A DNA stretch of 54,722 nucleotides, taken from positions 1 to 54,722 of IMG/VR virus record IMGVR_UViG_3300018083_000035; one strand, 5' to 3'. The notes beneath the pieces are model-generated. The model was not told the origin of the DNA and did no database searches. It worked only from the letters and a program-made list of their open reading frames with translations. The translations under genes and the position numbers were made by a program. Position 1 is the first letter of the stretch. Every line of letters starts with the position of its first letter. Shown here piece after piece: positions 7,890 through 16,592 of this stretch. The stretch is from a virus.

Positions 7890-10474
7890 ACGCCTTCCAA
7901 GACGACATGATGAAAATGTTCGCCGGGTTCGATGAGGACGCCGAATCCAGCGAGCCGGATATCAACCCGGTAACCGGCAGGCCCAATTCCATCCCGCGGG
8001 CCAATCCAGATCCGCCAGACCGTCGACGTAAGCTGGTCAGCGATTGGACGAGCAAGGTCAAGAAAGCGAAGCGATACTGGAAGCCCAGCTTCGACCGGAT
8101 GCGCGAAGACCAGGAGTTCTGCTTCGGCAAGCAGTGGAGCAAGGACAACAAAGACCGCCGCTATGTGGCTAATCTCACGCTCAGGCTGGTGGCGCAAAAG
8201 ACCGCGTTTCTCTATGCCAAGAATCCGAAAGCCGTTGCCAAGAAGCGTCCGCGCCTCAATGCCACCAGCTGGGACGAGAGCCAGACTACGCTCAACCAGC
8301 TTATGGCCTCGGCGGCGATGATGATGCAGCAGGCGCAAGCTGCCGGCGCCATGGGCCAGGGGCCGATGGCGCCTGGCGGCATGGCCGGCATGCCACCCGG
8401 CATGATGGGCCAGGCCGCGGGCGCGGCCGGCAGCGCCATCCAGGGCATGATGCCGATGGCGACCGGGCAGCCTCCTGACATAGGAATGCTAATGGCTGGC
8501 GGCATGCCGCCCAACCCGGCGACCGCGCCGTCGCCGTCGATGAACCAGATCTCCGGCCAAATGGGCGCCGCGACCGCCGACCGAACTCCCGGCTCGATGC
8601 AGGCGCCGCAGCGGCTGGGCGACCAGCTCGGCCAGGCTGCGGCCGGCGCCGCGGCTAACAACCTGGCGCCGCCGGCCTCGCCGATGATCGCGCAGGCGAT
8701 CGGCAGCGGCATGGACATCATGATGGATGCGGCTCGGGTGAAGTCCGAGAACCAGATGATGGACAAGCTGGCGCGCACCTTAGAGCTGCTCTACGCCTAC
8801 GAGGTCGACAACCAGCCGCATCCGTTCAAGAGCATGCTGAAGATGACCGTGCGGCGCGCGGTTACCAACGGTGTCGCATACGTCAAGCTCGGCTTTGAGC
8901 GGGTGATGCAAGTCCGTCCCGACCTGGAGAAGGGCATCGCCGACGCCAACGAGCGGCTGGCGACTTTGCAGCGCCTGGCTGCGGATGCCACCGACGACAT
9001 CACTGATGGCAGCGACATGGAAGCCGAGCAGCTGCGGCTGCTGCTGGCCGATCTGATCAAGGCGCAGGGCGCGGTAGTCCGTGAAGGGCTTACCTTTGAT
9101 TTCCCGATGTCGACGCGGATCATCCCGGATATCAAATGCATAGATCTCAGGAACTGGGTCGCGGCCGGCTGGGTCGCCGAGGAGTACCTCTTATCCGTTA
9201 GTGAGATCGAAGAGATCTACGGCGTGGATGTCAGGGGCCATTGCACCGAGTACGGCACCGATAATGATACCGATCCAAGCAAAGCGATGGAAGATTGGAT
9301 GAGCAGCAAGGACCGTGCGCGCACCGAGTCGCGCGGGGATCCTAACGCGGTCGTCTGGGAGATCTACAACCGCAACGACGGCTTGGTCTATGTGATCTGC
9401 GACGGTTACCGTGAGTTTCTCAAAGAGCCGGCCTCGCCGGAGATCTACAACGAGCGGTTCTACCCCTGGTACGGCTTGATCTTCAACGGCATCGAGGATG
9501 AGAAGGAGCTGTATCCGCCGAGCGACGTTAGGTTAATGCGCGACATGCAGCTTGAATACAATCGCTGCCGCGAGGGCCTCAAGGAACAGCGCATCGCCGG
9601 CCGGCCGTTCACCGCGGTGGTGTCGGGCAGCATGGATGCCGAGGATATGGAGAAGCTTGAGCACCGCGAAGCCAACGCGATCATCGAGCTCAATGCGTTG
9701 CAGCCCAATCAAGACGTGAAGCAACTGTTGCAGCCGTATGCCGGCCCCGGCGTCGACCCGAACTTGTACGAGGTCAATCCCGTCTATGAGGACATTCTAC
9801 GGACGACAGGCATCCAAGAAGCCAACCTCGGCGGCACGTCGAACACCACCGCGACCCAAGCGCAGATTGCCGAAGGCTCGCGGATGACTTCTATGGGATC
9901 CAACATCGATGATCTGAACGATCTGTTGACCCAGCTGGCACGCAACGGCGGCCAGATCCTGATGCGGGAGATGTCGCAAGAGAAGGTCAAAAAGATCGTC
10001 GGCCAGGGCGCGGTGTGGCCGGCCGAGCCGGTCGCGCAGGACATCGCCAACGAGATACTTCTAGAGATCGAGGCCGGCAGCATGGGCCGGCCGAACCAGG
10101 CGCAGGAGATCGCCAACGCGCAACGGCTCATGCCGCTGCTGATACAGTTGCCAGGCATCGACCCGGAGTTCCTCGCCAAGGAAACGCTGCGGCGCTTGGA
10201 CGACCGGCTCGACCTAACCGAAGCGTTCAAGTCGGCGTTGCCATCGATCGTTGCAATGAACGGTGCCGCATCTGGCGCCGGTGGCGCGCCGACCATGCCG
10301 GGTGCCGGCGCCGGTCCTGGCGCCGCTATGGGTCCACAGGGAGCCGTCAACGCGCCAGGTGGTGGAGACACAGGGCCGCCACCGAGCGCGCCGGACGCGC
10401 AGAGCACACTAGCTGGCGCGCCGCCGGGCCGGGCGCATCCGATGCCGGGCGGGCCGCCGGGTATGCCGCCATGA
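7883..10474 (+). CDS. portal protein, P22-like, with low-complexity insert (863 aa)
   Basis: Forms the dodecameric DNA gate at one capsid vertex. ATG 7883 overlaps the terminase stop, with AGGAG upstream. Features: an N-terminal ERKKL-type start (DRRRKLVSDWTSKVKKAKRYW), a core with NWVAAGWVAEEYLLSVSEIEEIYG and YPWYGLIFNGIEDEKELYPPSDVRLMRDMQ, and IQEANLGGTSNTTATQAQIAEGSR, typical of podovirus portals. Two Gly/Met/Pro/Ala-rich stretches stand out: about residues 150-285, inserted between the wing and stem parts, and the last 70 residues. The insert makes it longer than most portals. Confidence 0.85.
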   Translation: MVDAFQDDMMKMFAGFDEDAESSEPDINPVTGRPNSIPRANPDPPDRRRKLVSDWTSKVKKAKRYWKPSFDRMREDQEFCFGKQWSKDNKDRRYVANLTLRLVAQKTAFLYAKNPKAVAKKRPRLNATSWDESQTTLNQLMASAAMMMQQAQAAGAMGQGPMAPGGMAGMPPGMMGQAAGAAGSAIQGMMPMATGQPPDIGMLMAGGMPPNPATAPSPSMNQISGQMGAATADRTPGSMQAPQRLGDQLGQAAAGAAANNLAPPASPMIAQAIGSGMDIMMDAARVKSENQMMDKLARTLELLYAYEVDNQPHPFKSMLKMTVRRAVTNGVAYVKLGFERVMQVRPDLEKGIADANERLATLQRLAADATDDITDGSDMEAEQLRLLLADLIKAQGAVVREGLTFDFPMSTRIIPDIKCIDLRNWVAAGWVAEEYLLSVSEIEEIYGVDVRGHCTEYGTDNDTDPSKAMEDWMSSKDRARTESRGDPNAVVWEIYNRNDGLVYVICDGYREFLKEPASPEIYNERFYPWYGLIFNGIEDEKELYPPSDVRLMRDMQLEYNRCREGLKEQRIAGRPFTAVVSGSMDAEDMEKLEHREANAIIELNALQPNQDVKQLLQPYAGPGVDPNLYEVNPVYEDILRTTGIQEANLGGTSNTTATQAQIAEGSRMTSMGSNIDDLNDLLTQLARNGGQILMREMSQEKVKKIVGQGAVWPAEPVAQDIANEILLEIEAGSMGRPNQAQEIANAQRLMPLLIQLPGIDPEFLAKETLRRLDDRLDLTEAFKSALPSIVAMNGAASGAGGAPTMPGAGAGPGAAMGPQGAVNAPGGGDTGPPPSAPDAQSTLAGAPPGRAHPMPGGPPGMPP

Positions 10475-10620
10475 CGATGCCGCCGCTGACGAGGAAGTGT
10501 ACCTGTCACATAACGGATCGACCGTGGCCGTGCGCCAGGAAGTATGCGCTCAGTGAGTGCCTCAAGGTGCCGTGGTGGCGCCGGTTGTTAACGGTATGGA
10601 TTCAAGATAAGTATCAATGA
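10471..10620 (+). CDS. Cys-rich mini-protein between portal and scaffold (49 aa)
   Basis: ATGA overlap with the portal stop (10471-10474), and its own TGA overlaps an ATG at 10617. The product has four Cys residues in a compact pattern (KCTCHITDRPWPC...LSEC), which could bind zinc, then a basic/Trp stretch (KVPWWRRLL). Coupling on both sides argues for real translation although it is very short. Function unknown. Confidence 0.5.
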   Translation: MTMPPLTRKCTCHITDRPWPCARKYALSECLKVPWWRRLLTVWIQDKYQ

Positions 10621-10652
10621 CAGGCGCTAAGTTGGCGCCAGGGGAATTCAAT

Positions 10653-11681
10653 ATGGCAGACGACGACAAGCAACTACCCACCGCGGTAGAGCAGTCAGTC
10701 GAGCAGGTGCCTTCGCCAGGTACGGACGCCGGCGATGTCGGCGGTAGTCTTCTAGACGCGATCCAGAGTGCAGTGCCTGAGCTGCGCCAGACCGACGACA
10801 GAGACACCGACGATTCCGATGGGGACTCGCCATCCCAAGTCGCAAGGAAGTCCGAACCAGAGTTGTCGGAAGAGCCGACACCTGACGAACTAGCCAAGCT
10901 TTCCAAGGCCGCGCAACGGCGCATCAAGAAGCTGAACTCGCAACGGCAGAAGTTGTCGGGCGAGGTGCAGCGTCTGAAGTCGCTTGAGCCGGCCGCTGTC
11001 ATGGCCGGTAAGGTCGAGGATTATCTGCGCCGCAACGACATCGGCCAGGATGATTTCTTGATGGGCCTTGAGCTGATGGCGGCGATGCGCCGCGGTGACT
11101 TCGCTAAGTTTCATGCCGGCGTAGCGCCGTACATGAAGCTTTGCGAGGAGTACCTCGGCATCTCGCTGCCCCCTGACCTGCAACAGTCAGTGCAGCAGGG
11201 GCATATGACGACGCAAGCCGCGGCCATGTATTCGCGAGAACGCATGGACAAGGCAATGGCGCAGACCAACGCGGTCAAGAATCAGGCCGCGTTGCAACAG
11301 CACCAGCAAACGTCGGCAGCACAGCAAGATCAATTCCAGCGGAAGATCTTGGCAGATCAGGTGGCGACCGCCGTCAACGGCTGGGAAGCGAAGGTTATGC
11401 GATCGGACCCCTACTACGCGGCGAAAAAAGCCGCTGTTCAGAGTACGATGATGGCTATCGTTGGGGAGTACGGTCCACCTCGCTCGGCCGACAACGGCAT
11501 CCAGATCGCCCAAGAGGCGTATCGCCGGGTCAACGAGCAGTACAAGACTTGGACCCAGCCCCGACGCCAAGCCACATCGCGCGTTCCGAGCAGCACCGGA
11601 CGAACCGCTGGTGTGGCACCCGAGCCGAAAACACTGCTGGAAGCAGTTAGGTTTGCTCGCGAGGGAGCGCCGCGCCTCTGA
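10653..11681 (+). CDS. capsid scaffolding protein candidate (342 aa)
   Basis: Lies between portal and major capsid, where podoviruses encode the scaffold. The product is acidic at the N-terminus (MADDDKQ..., DDRDTDDSDGDS), largely helical and charged, with a Lys/Arg/Gln-rich helix (KLSKAAQRRIKKLNSQRQKL) and a basic C-terminus, as expected for a scaffold that contacts the coat. I chose ATG 10653 because GGGGAA lies nine bases upstream; an upstream in-frame ATG at 10617 overlaps the previous stop and would add 12 residues. Its stop codon lies inside a hairpin that also holds the capsid ribosome site. Confidence 0.7.
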   Translation: MADDDKQLPTAVEQSVEQVPSPGTDAGDVGGSLLDAIQSAVPELRQTDDRDTDDSDGDSPSQVARKSEPELSEEPTPDELAKLSKAAQRRIKKLNSQRQKLSGEVQRLKSLEPAAVMAGKVEDYLRRNDIGQDDFLMGLELMAAMRRGDFAKFHAGVAPYMKLCEEYLGISLPPDLQQSVQQGHMTTQAAAMYSRERMDKAMAQTNAVKNQAALQQHQQTSAAQQDQFQRKILADQVATAVNGWEAKVMRSDPYYAAKKAAVQSTMMAIVGEYGPPRSADNGIQIAQEAYRRVNEQYKTWTQPRRQATSRVPSSTGRTAGVAPEPKTLLEAVRFAREGAPRL

Positions 11682-11693
11682 TCATAGAGGTGC
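11672..11693 (+). promoter_or_regulatory. hairpin sequestering the capsid ribosome site
   Basis: Arms 11672-11679 and 11686-11693 pair over eight positions (one G-U) around GATCAT. The 3' arm contains AGAGG, the Shine-Dalgarno of the capsid gene; the 5' arm runs into the scaffold stop codon at 11679-11681. A ribosome terminating on the scaffold would melt it, so capsid translation would be coupled to scaffold translation. Confidence 0.5.
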
Positions 11694-11697
11694 TTAA

Positions 11698-12822
11698 ATG
11701 CCTACATATCCCGCTCCACTCCTCGCCCACATTACGACGGCGGCGTTGGATTGGTGGATGAACAAAGGGACGGCTTTCCAGGAAGCCATCCAGGAGAAGC
11801 CGCTGCTCGCGGCGATGGAGAGCAAGAAGAAAACATTCCCCGGCGGCAAGGGGAATATTATCATCAGTGTTAAGGGCGAGTACGGAAACACGGCCGCCTT
11901 CGGCACCGACGACCAGGTCAAGGGCTACTGGCTCGATGACGCGGTCACCTACTACACGCCAGCCAACCTGACCCAGGCGATCTTCCCCTGGAAGGAGCAT
12001 CACATCGGCATCATGCTCACGCACTCTGAGCTGAAGTCCGATGGTATCAGCGTCACCGATTCCGCCGATATGAGCGACACGTCCGAGCACTCCGGCCGCG
12101 ACGACACCGTCCTGGTCGGCTTGCTGCAAGACGCGCTGCAAGACGTTAGCGAGCAGTACGCGAGAGGTATGAATAACCTGTTGTGGACGAACGGCGCCAC
12201 CGACGCCAAGGCACTCGCCGGCATGGCGGCACTGATCACCGACGATCCGTCGACAGGTATCGTCGCCGGCATCAACCGCGCGCAGAAGCCGTGGTGGAGA
12301 AACCGCGCCTATACGACCTTGATGGGGACCGCGGTCGGCACCACGCCGGCGCTGTCGGCCTGGGGCGGCGCCCCGATCACCGCATCTGCCGCCAATGGCG
12401 GCGCGCTGATCACCTTGCTGCAAAAGGAATACCGCCAGCTCACCCGCTACGGCGCCAAGCCGAACACTGCCTTCTGCGGCAGTGATTGGCTCGCCGCTTT
12501 GGAGATGGAGCTGCGCGCCAATGGCAACTACTCGATGACCGGCTTCTCCGGCGGCAAGGATGTTGCGGTTGGTCAGATCTCCTACATGGGGACCGACTTC
12601 ACCTACGACCCGACGCTCGACGCCCTGACGCCGAGCAAGAGCAAGCGTTGTTACTGGTACGACAACCGGGACATCTACCTGGTCGCCATGCAAGACGAGT
12701 GGCGCCACCAGCATTCACCCGAGCGGACCCCCGACAAGTACGTCATCTACCGCTCGATCACTTCGACCGGGCAACTCTGTGCGCGGCGCCTGAACGGTGC
12801 TGTCGTCATTGACATTGCCTGA
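11698..12822 (+). CDS. major capsid protein (374 aa)
   Basis: Shell-forming coat protein. GAGG precedes the ATG by seven bases. The product MPTYPAPLLAHITTAALDWWMNKG... has the composition and order of podovirus coat proteins: an N-terminal helix, a WKEHHIGIMLTHSEL beta region, a helical spine (ALQDVSEQYARGMNNLLWTNG) and a C-terminal IYLVAMQDEWRHQHSPERTPDKYVIYRS strand set. It follows the scaffold and is followed by a terminator, as is common for the most abundant virion protein. Not an HK97 protease-fused type; no maturation protease gene was seen. Confidence 0.85.
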   Translation: MPTYPAPLLAHITTAALDWWMNKGTAFQEAIQEKPLLAAMESKKKTFPGGKGNIIISVKGEYGNTAAFGTDDQVKGYWLDDAVTYYTPANLTQAIFPWKEHHIGIMLTHSELKSDGISVTDSADMSDTSEHSGRDDTVLVGLLQDALQDVSEQYARGMNNLLWTNGATDAKALAGMAALITDDPSTGIVAGINRAQKPWWRNRAYTTLMGTAVGTTPALSAWGGAPITASAANGGALITLLQKEYRQLTRYGAKPNTAFCGSDWLAALEMELRANGNYSMTGFSGGKDVAVGQISYMGTDFTYDPTLDALTPSKSKRCYWYDNRDIYLVAMQDEWRHQHSPERTPDKYVIYRSITSTGQLCARRLNGAVVIDIA

Positions 12823-12832
12823 TCGCAGCGCG

Positions 12833-12880
12833 GCTGGGGCGCGCGGGGGAGCGGACACTCCTTAGCGCGTCCCGGCTTTT
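12833..12880 (+). terminator. rho-independent terminator after capsid gene
   Basis: Arms GCTGGGGCGCG (12833-12843) and CGCGTCCCGGC (12866-12876) pair over 11 positions with two G-U pairs. A second small stem (GGAG/CTCC) lies in the loop, and TTTT follows at 12877-12880. The next gene starts only 15 bases later, so this probably reduces rather than abolishes read-through. Confidence 0.6.
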
Positions 12881-12894
12881 CATAGGGAGACACC

Positions 12895-13374
12895 ATGGCT
12901 CAACAGAAGATCCAGTACTGCACCTGCAAGGTCAATCTTGCCGGCCAGAACTGCCACGTTGTGTTTTACAGCCAGTTCGATGCGGTGACCTGGCCGGAAG
13001 TGCAAGTGCTGCAAGCGATCCACGGCGACGAGAACGTCATGGAAATCATGCCGTGCGGCATCGGCGAAACCTGGCCGACCGAAGAGAAGAACCGGCTTAC
13101 GGCAAAGTACGGCCACAAGGTTGTCGAAGCCTGCTTCCCAGGACGTGCGTTCCGCATGGAATACATGATGACCGACGACCTGAGCCTGCCGCACTACGAG
13201 GAGGGCAAGCCGTCGACCGTGGTCGCGGCCCCCGCTATAACCAACGGCAATGGCGACGACGAGGAAGACGAGGACGACGAAGTCACCAAGGCGCAGGCCG
13301 CCCTGACGCCGATCTTTAAGCCGGCGCCACGCGGCCGCCGCACGCCACCGCCACCGGACAATGAGGCAACCTAG
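12895..13374 (+). CDS. putative head/neck protein, unrecognised (159 aa)
   Basis: GGGAG lies eight bases before ATG. The N-terminal two thirds form a compact domain with several Cys (YCTCKVNLAGQNCHV, MPCGIGETW, VVEACFPG); the rest is disordered, with a long Asp/Glu run (DDEEDEDDE) and a basic Pro-rich tail (RGRRTPPPPDN). Placed between major capsid and the adaptor, so probably a minor head component. No family assignment. Confidence 0.65.
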   Translation: MAQQKIQYCTCKVNLAGQNCHVVFYSQFDAVTWPEVQVLQAIHGDENVMEIMPCGIGETWPTEEKNRLTAKYGHKVVEACFPGRAFRMEYMMTDDLSLPHYEEGKPSTVVAAPAITNGNGDDEEDEDDEVTKAQAALTPIFKPAPRGRRTPPPPDNEAT

Positions 13375-14171
13375 TGCCGCTAGGAGTAACCCTCCTTGAG
13401 TTACGCCGCGAGCTGCGTGCCGAAACCGGCACGTCGCTCAACCCTGCGCAAGGCACCCAGGCGCAGGAAACGATCGACATACTCTTGGCCAGGCAGCAGC
13501 GCGAGCTGTGGGACGCCTACAACTGGCAGCACCTGAAGATCTGGACCGACCTGCCGCTGGTTGGCGGCCAGGCGGTCTACTCCTACCCGAAGGAAATGCT
13601 GTTCGACCAGATCGTGCGGGTCTTGATTGCGCAAGTCAGTCGCGAAGACACCTTCGATCCACAGAAGATCACGGCGGCATCCTCCTGGGTGCCGCTGACC
13701 TACGGCATCAAAGCCCACATGATGCAGCTCGGCCCGACCCACTACGGCAAACCGTCGCGCTGGAGCAACCTCGCCTCGGTCAACATCGCCGGCACCGCGC
13801 CGATCACCAACCCGGTCGGGCAGTTCCAGCTGCTGCCGGTGCCGATCGATGACGTGGCGCATCCGAAGCAGGGCTTCATGCTGCGGTTCGAGGGCCAGGC
13901 GCCGCTGTCGCCGCTCATTGCGCCGACCGACAGCTGCATCCTCGACTCCAAAGCGATCGTGCTGTTCGCCGCGGCCGAGGTCTTGGCAACCCAGAAGTCT
14001 GAAGCGGCGCCGATGAAGCTGACCAAGGCGCAGAACTACCTGCGGCGTTTGCTGTCCGACCAGGGCGCCGACAAGCGCGACAACTACAACATGGGAGGCA
14101 TTCAGCGCGGCGGCTTCGACCCCGACAAGAGTGCGCGGCGCGTTCCCTACCTCGACTACATCCCCGGCTAA
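13374..14171 (+). CDS. head-tail adaptor protein, P22 gp4-like (265 aa)
   Basis: GTG start overlapping the previous stop (TAGTG). MPLGVTLLELRRELRAETGTSLNPAQGTQ...LLARQQRELWDAYNWQHLKIWTDLPL is the helical N-terminus seen in podovirus adaptor (tail accessory factor) proteins, followed by a beta domain with YSYPKEMLFDQIVRVL and, near the C-terminus, a helix before the basic end. It joins the portal to the tail hub, and its place just before the tail hub gene agrees. Confidence 0.65.
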   Translation: MPLGVTLLELRRELRAETGTSLNPAQGTQAQETIDILLARQQRELWDAYNWQHLKIWTDLPLVGGQAVYSYPKEMLFDQIVRVLIAQVSREDTFDPQKITAASSWVPLTYGIKAHMMQLGPTHYGKPSRWSNLASVNIAGTAPITNPVGQFQLLPVPIDDVAHPKQGFMLRFEGQAPLSPLIAPTDSCILDSKAIVLFAAAEVLATQKSEAAPMKLTKAQNYLRRLLSDQGADKRDNYNMGGIQRGGFDPDKSARRVPYLDYIPG

Positions 14172-14183
14172 TGGAGGACGTAG

Positions 14184-15620
14184 TTGCCCTATTTCACCAT
14201 CACCGACTTCGCTGCCGGTCTGGATCTTCGCAGGTCGGCGCTGACCGCGCCCGCGGGAACGCTGCGCAGCATGCGCAACGCGCACGTCACGCCAGGCGGC
14301 GAGATCGAGAAGCGCATGGCGTTCGTGCCGTTCTGGACGGTCGACGCAGCCAGCAGGGGATTAGTCGAGGTCAACCAGAAGCTCTACACCTTCGGGCCTA
14401 ACGGACCATACAAGGTCGAGCCGCCATCCGGTCAGTGGTCGATCGGCGTGCTCGGGCAGCAGACTACGACGATCTACGAGATCATCGACTACGATCTGTT
14501 CGACAACAAAGTGTTCGTCATTCTGTGGAAGGACGCCGCCGGCACGGTCGGTCGCTACTACGACGGCTTGAACCTGCCGTTGGCGAGAGGATTCTATTGC
14601 CGGACCTACAAGAACAAGATGTACACGGTCGAGGCCAGCACGCTGTACTTCTCGGCGATCGGCAACGCCGGCGATTGGTCCGGCATGACGCCGCCTAATC
14701 CCACCAACTTCATCGACCTGTCGATGGGCGATTCTGACATGACCGACTCGGTCGCCCTTGAGGTCTACTACGACAAGCTGGCGATCTTTAGCTCGACCGC
14801 GGTGCAGCTGTGGATCATGGATCCTGACTTCACCAAGAACCAATACGTCCAGACCTTGCGCCAGGCCGGCACAACGGCGTGGCGCAGCGTGCTGCAATAT
14901 GGATCCGGCGACGTGATGTACATGTCGCAGTCGGGCGTGCGATCGCTGCGAGCGCGCAACAGCTCGCTGGCCGCGGCGGTGTCGGACATCGGCAGCCCGC
15001 TCGATCCGCTGTTACAGGATCTGTTCCGGTTCATGGGCCGGGATTGGATGAGCGGTACGATCGCGCTGCTGCAACCTGTAACAGGTCGGTTTTGGATTAT
15101 CATGGCCGGCTCGCAGGATTACGAGGGCGCGCCGCTGACATCCAAGATCTATGTGCTGTCGGCGTTTCCTGGTCCTAAGATCACTGCTTGGTCCGAGTAC
15201 GACGCCGGCTTCGTCATTACCGCGGCATGCCTGCATAACGATCATGTGGTGGTGCGCGACGACAACAATACCGTCTACGCCTACGGCGGCATCTCCGATC
15301 TCGGCCCCGTCTATGACGCCTGCCCGGTCGAGCTGATCTTCCCGTTCCACGCCGGCGAAGGCGTGGCGACCTTCAAGACATTCACCGGCCTGGATGCCAC
15401 CTGCGCCGGCATCCCCTGGACAGTATCGGCAGCGTTCAATGTCGAAGACCCCGATGTCGAAGACGAGATCGGCGTGTTCGACGGCCCGACATTCCCGCAA
15501 GGCCGCATCGAGATCCACGGCCACGCCACCCACATGTCGCTGCGGCTGCGGTCGGAGGAGATCGGCCCGCAGACTTTGTCCAACATGGTGGTGCACTACC
15601 AAGGGGGCGAAACCGGATGA
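14184..15620 (+). CDS. tail hub / P22 gp10-like stabilisation protein (478 aa)
   Basis: TTG start at 14184 with GGAGG eight bases upstream. The product begins MPYFTITDFAAGLDLRRSALTAPAGTLRSMRNAHVTPGGEIEKRMAFV, a signature of podovirus tail hub proteins that plug the portal-adaptor channel. The remainder is mostly beta propeller-like strands (TVQLWIMDPDFTKN, QSGVRSLRARNSS, GRFWIIMAGSQDY). Length fits P22 gp10 relatives. The stop overlaps the next ATG (ATGA at 15617). Confidence 0.65.
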   Translation: MPYFTITDFAAGLDLRRSALTAPAGTLRSMRNAHVTPGGEIEKRMAFVPFWTVDAASRGLVEVNQKLYTFGPNGPYKVEPPSGQWSIGVLGQQTTTIYEIIDYDLFDNKVFVILWKDAAGTVGRYYDGLNLPLARGFYCRTYKNKMYTVEASTLYFSAIGNAGDWSGMTPPNPTNFIDLSMGDSDMTDSVALEVYYDKLAIFSSTAVQLWIMDPDFTKNQYVQTLRQAGTTAWRSVLQYGSGDVMYMSQSGVRSLRARNSSLAAAVSDIGSPLDPLLQDLFRFMGRDWMSGTIALLQPVTGRFWIIMAGSQDYEGAPLTSKIYVLSAFPGPKITAWSEYDAGFVITAACLHNDHVVVRDDNNTVYAYGGISDLGPVYDACPVELIFPFHAGEGVATFKTFTGLDATCAGIPWTVSAAFNVEDPDVEDEIGVFDGPTFPQGRIEIHGHATHMSLRLRSEEIGPQTLSNMVVHYQGGETG

Positions 15621-16135
15621 TCGACGTAGCCCTTGCCGACGCTGGAATGATCCAGCATGTGCTGAACAACCTGCGCCGCGACGACGCCATCGAGATCGCC
15701 GCGGCCGGCACCGACATCAGTCGGCTCGCCGAGCAGATCATGCGGCACAAGCTGTTTGCGTTCTGCGCCTGGGGCTTCGACTGCGGCCCGATCGCGGTCT
15801 GGGGCGCCGTGATAAAGCGCCAGGGTGTGGCCGCCGGCTTCGCCTTCGGCACTGACGATTGGGGACGCGCCGTGCTACCAATGGTGCGGCAGATCAGGGC
15901 GTTTGTTCTGCCCATGCTAGTCGATGTTGGTATCCACCGGGTCGAGGCGGTGGCGTTACGACGACGCGACGATGTCCGCAGATTTATGAGTTTGATCGGT
16001 GCCAAAGCCGAAGGCACGCTGACCGGCTATGGAATCGAGGGCGAGGACTTTGTCTCATACCGATGGCTAGCTGATGAATATAGCGGTGACCGAATTGCCA
16101 AAGCCCAAACGGAGTGTGCGTACTCCGCACATTAA
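15617..16135 (+). CDS. GNAT-fold virion-associated protein, T7 gp13-like (172 aa)
   Basis: The second half, HRVEAVALRRRDDVRRFMSLIGAKAEGTLTGYGIEGEDFVSYRWL, follows the beta-alpha-beta end of the GNAT acetyltransferase fold. Proteins of this type in podoviruses (DUF2833/gp13-like) sit in the internal or neck gene block and may have no acetyltransferase activity. The acetyl-CoA loop is not convincing here. Starts ATGA over the previous stop; its 3' end overlaps the next gene by 62 bases in another frame. Confidence 0.6.
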   Translation: MIDVALADAGMIQHVLNNLRRDDAIEIAAAGTDISRLAEQIMRHKLFAFCAWGFDCGPIAVWGAVIKRQGVAAGFAFGTDDWGRAVLPMVRQIRAFVLPMLVDVGIHRVEAVALRRRDDVRRFMSLIGAKAEGTLTGYGIEGEDFVSYRWLADEYSGDRIAKAQTECAYSAH

Positions 16136-16592
16136 CGTCCGCATGGCCGAGGCTGCCGATGCCGAGATGGTCGCCGACTTCCTCGGCGAGTTCTTCCATC
16201 GTTCGATCTGGGCAGCGCACCTGAACTATCGCAAGGACAAGACCATCGCACACCTGCGCCGCGCGATCGGCACCCAGTTCGCGATGTACGTCATCGCGCT
16301 GGATACGCTGGACGACAACAAGATGGTCGGCGTTTGCTCCTACCATGTGTTCGATGTGTTCTCCGATCCGATGGGCGTGATGGACGAGACTTACACCATC
16401 CCGAAGTATCAACGCACCGACCTCGGCCGGCGCCTGGTCGGCATGGTGATCGAGCTCGCCCGCGCCGACGGCTGCAAGGTGATCAACTTTCCGATCTGCT
16501 CGGGCATGCCCGAGCAGAACTCGTTGATGAACATGGTCGGCCGGCACTTCGGCGCCGAGGCGGTCGGCATGATCTTCAGGAAGGTGCTCTGA
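16074..16592 (+). CDS. GNAT-family N-acetyltransferase-like protein (172 aa)
   Basis: Shows the GNAT motif A region TIPKYQRTDLGRRLVGMVIELARADG (Q/R-x-x-G-x-G/R loop followed by a helix), which binds acetyl-CoA, and a following INFPICSGMPEQNSLM strand-helix. ATG 16074 lies inside the 3' end of the previous gene; a good in-frame alternative start is lacking because the fold begins soon after (HINVRMAEAADAEMVADFL). It may modify a virion or host protein, or be a structural derivative like its neighbour. Confidence 0.65.
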   Translation: MNIAVTELPKPKRSVRTPHINVRMAEAADAEMVADFLGEFFHRSIWAAHLNYRKDKTIAHLRRAIGTQFAMYVIALDTLDDNKMVGVCSYHVFDVFSDPMGVMDETYTIPKYQRTDLGRRLVGMVIELARADGCKVINFPICSGMPEQNSLMNMVGRHFGAEAVGMIFRKVL

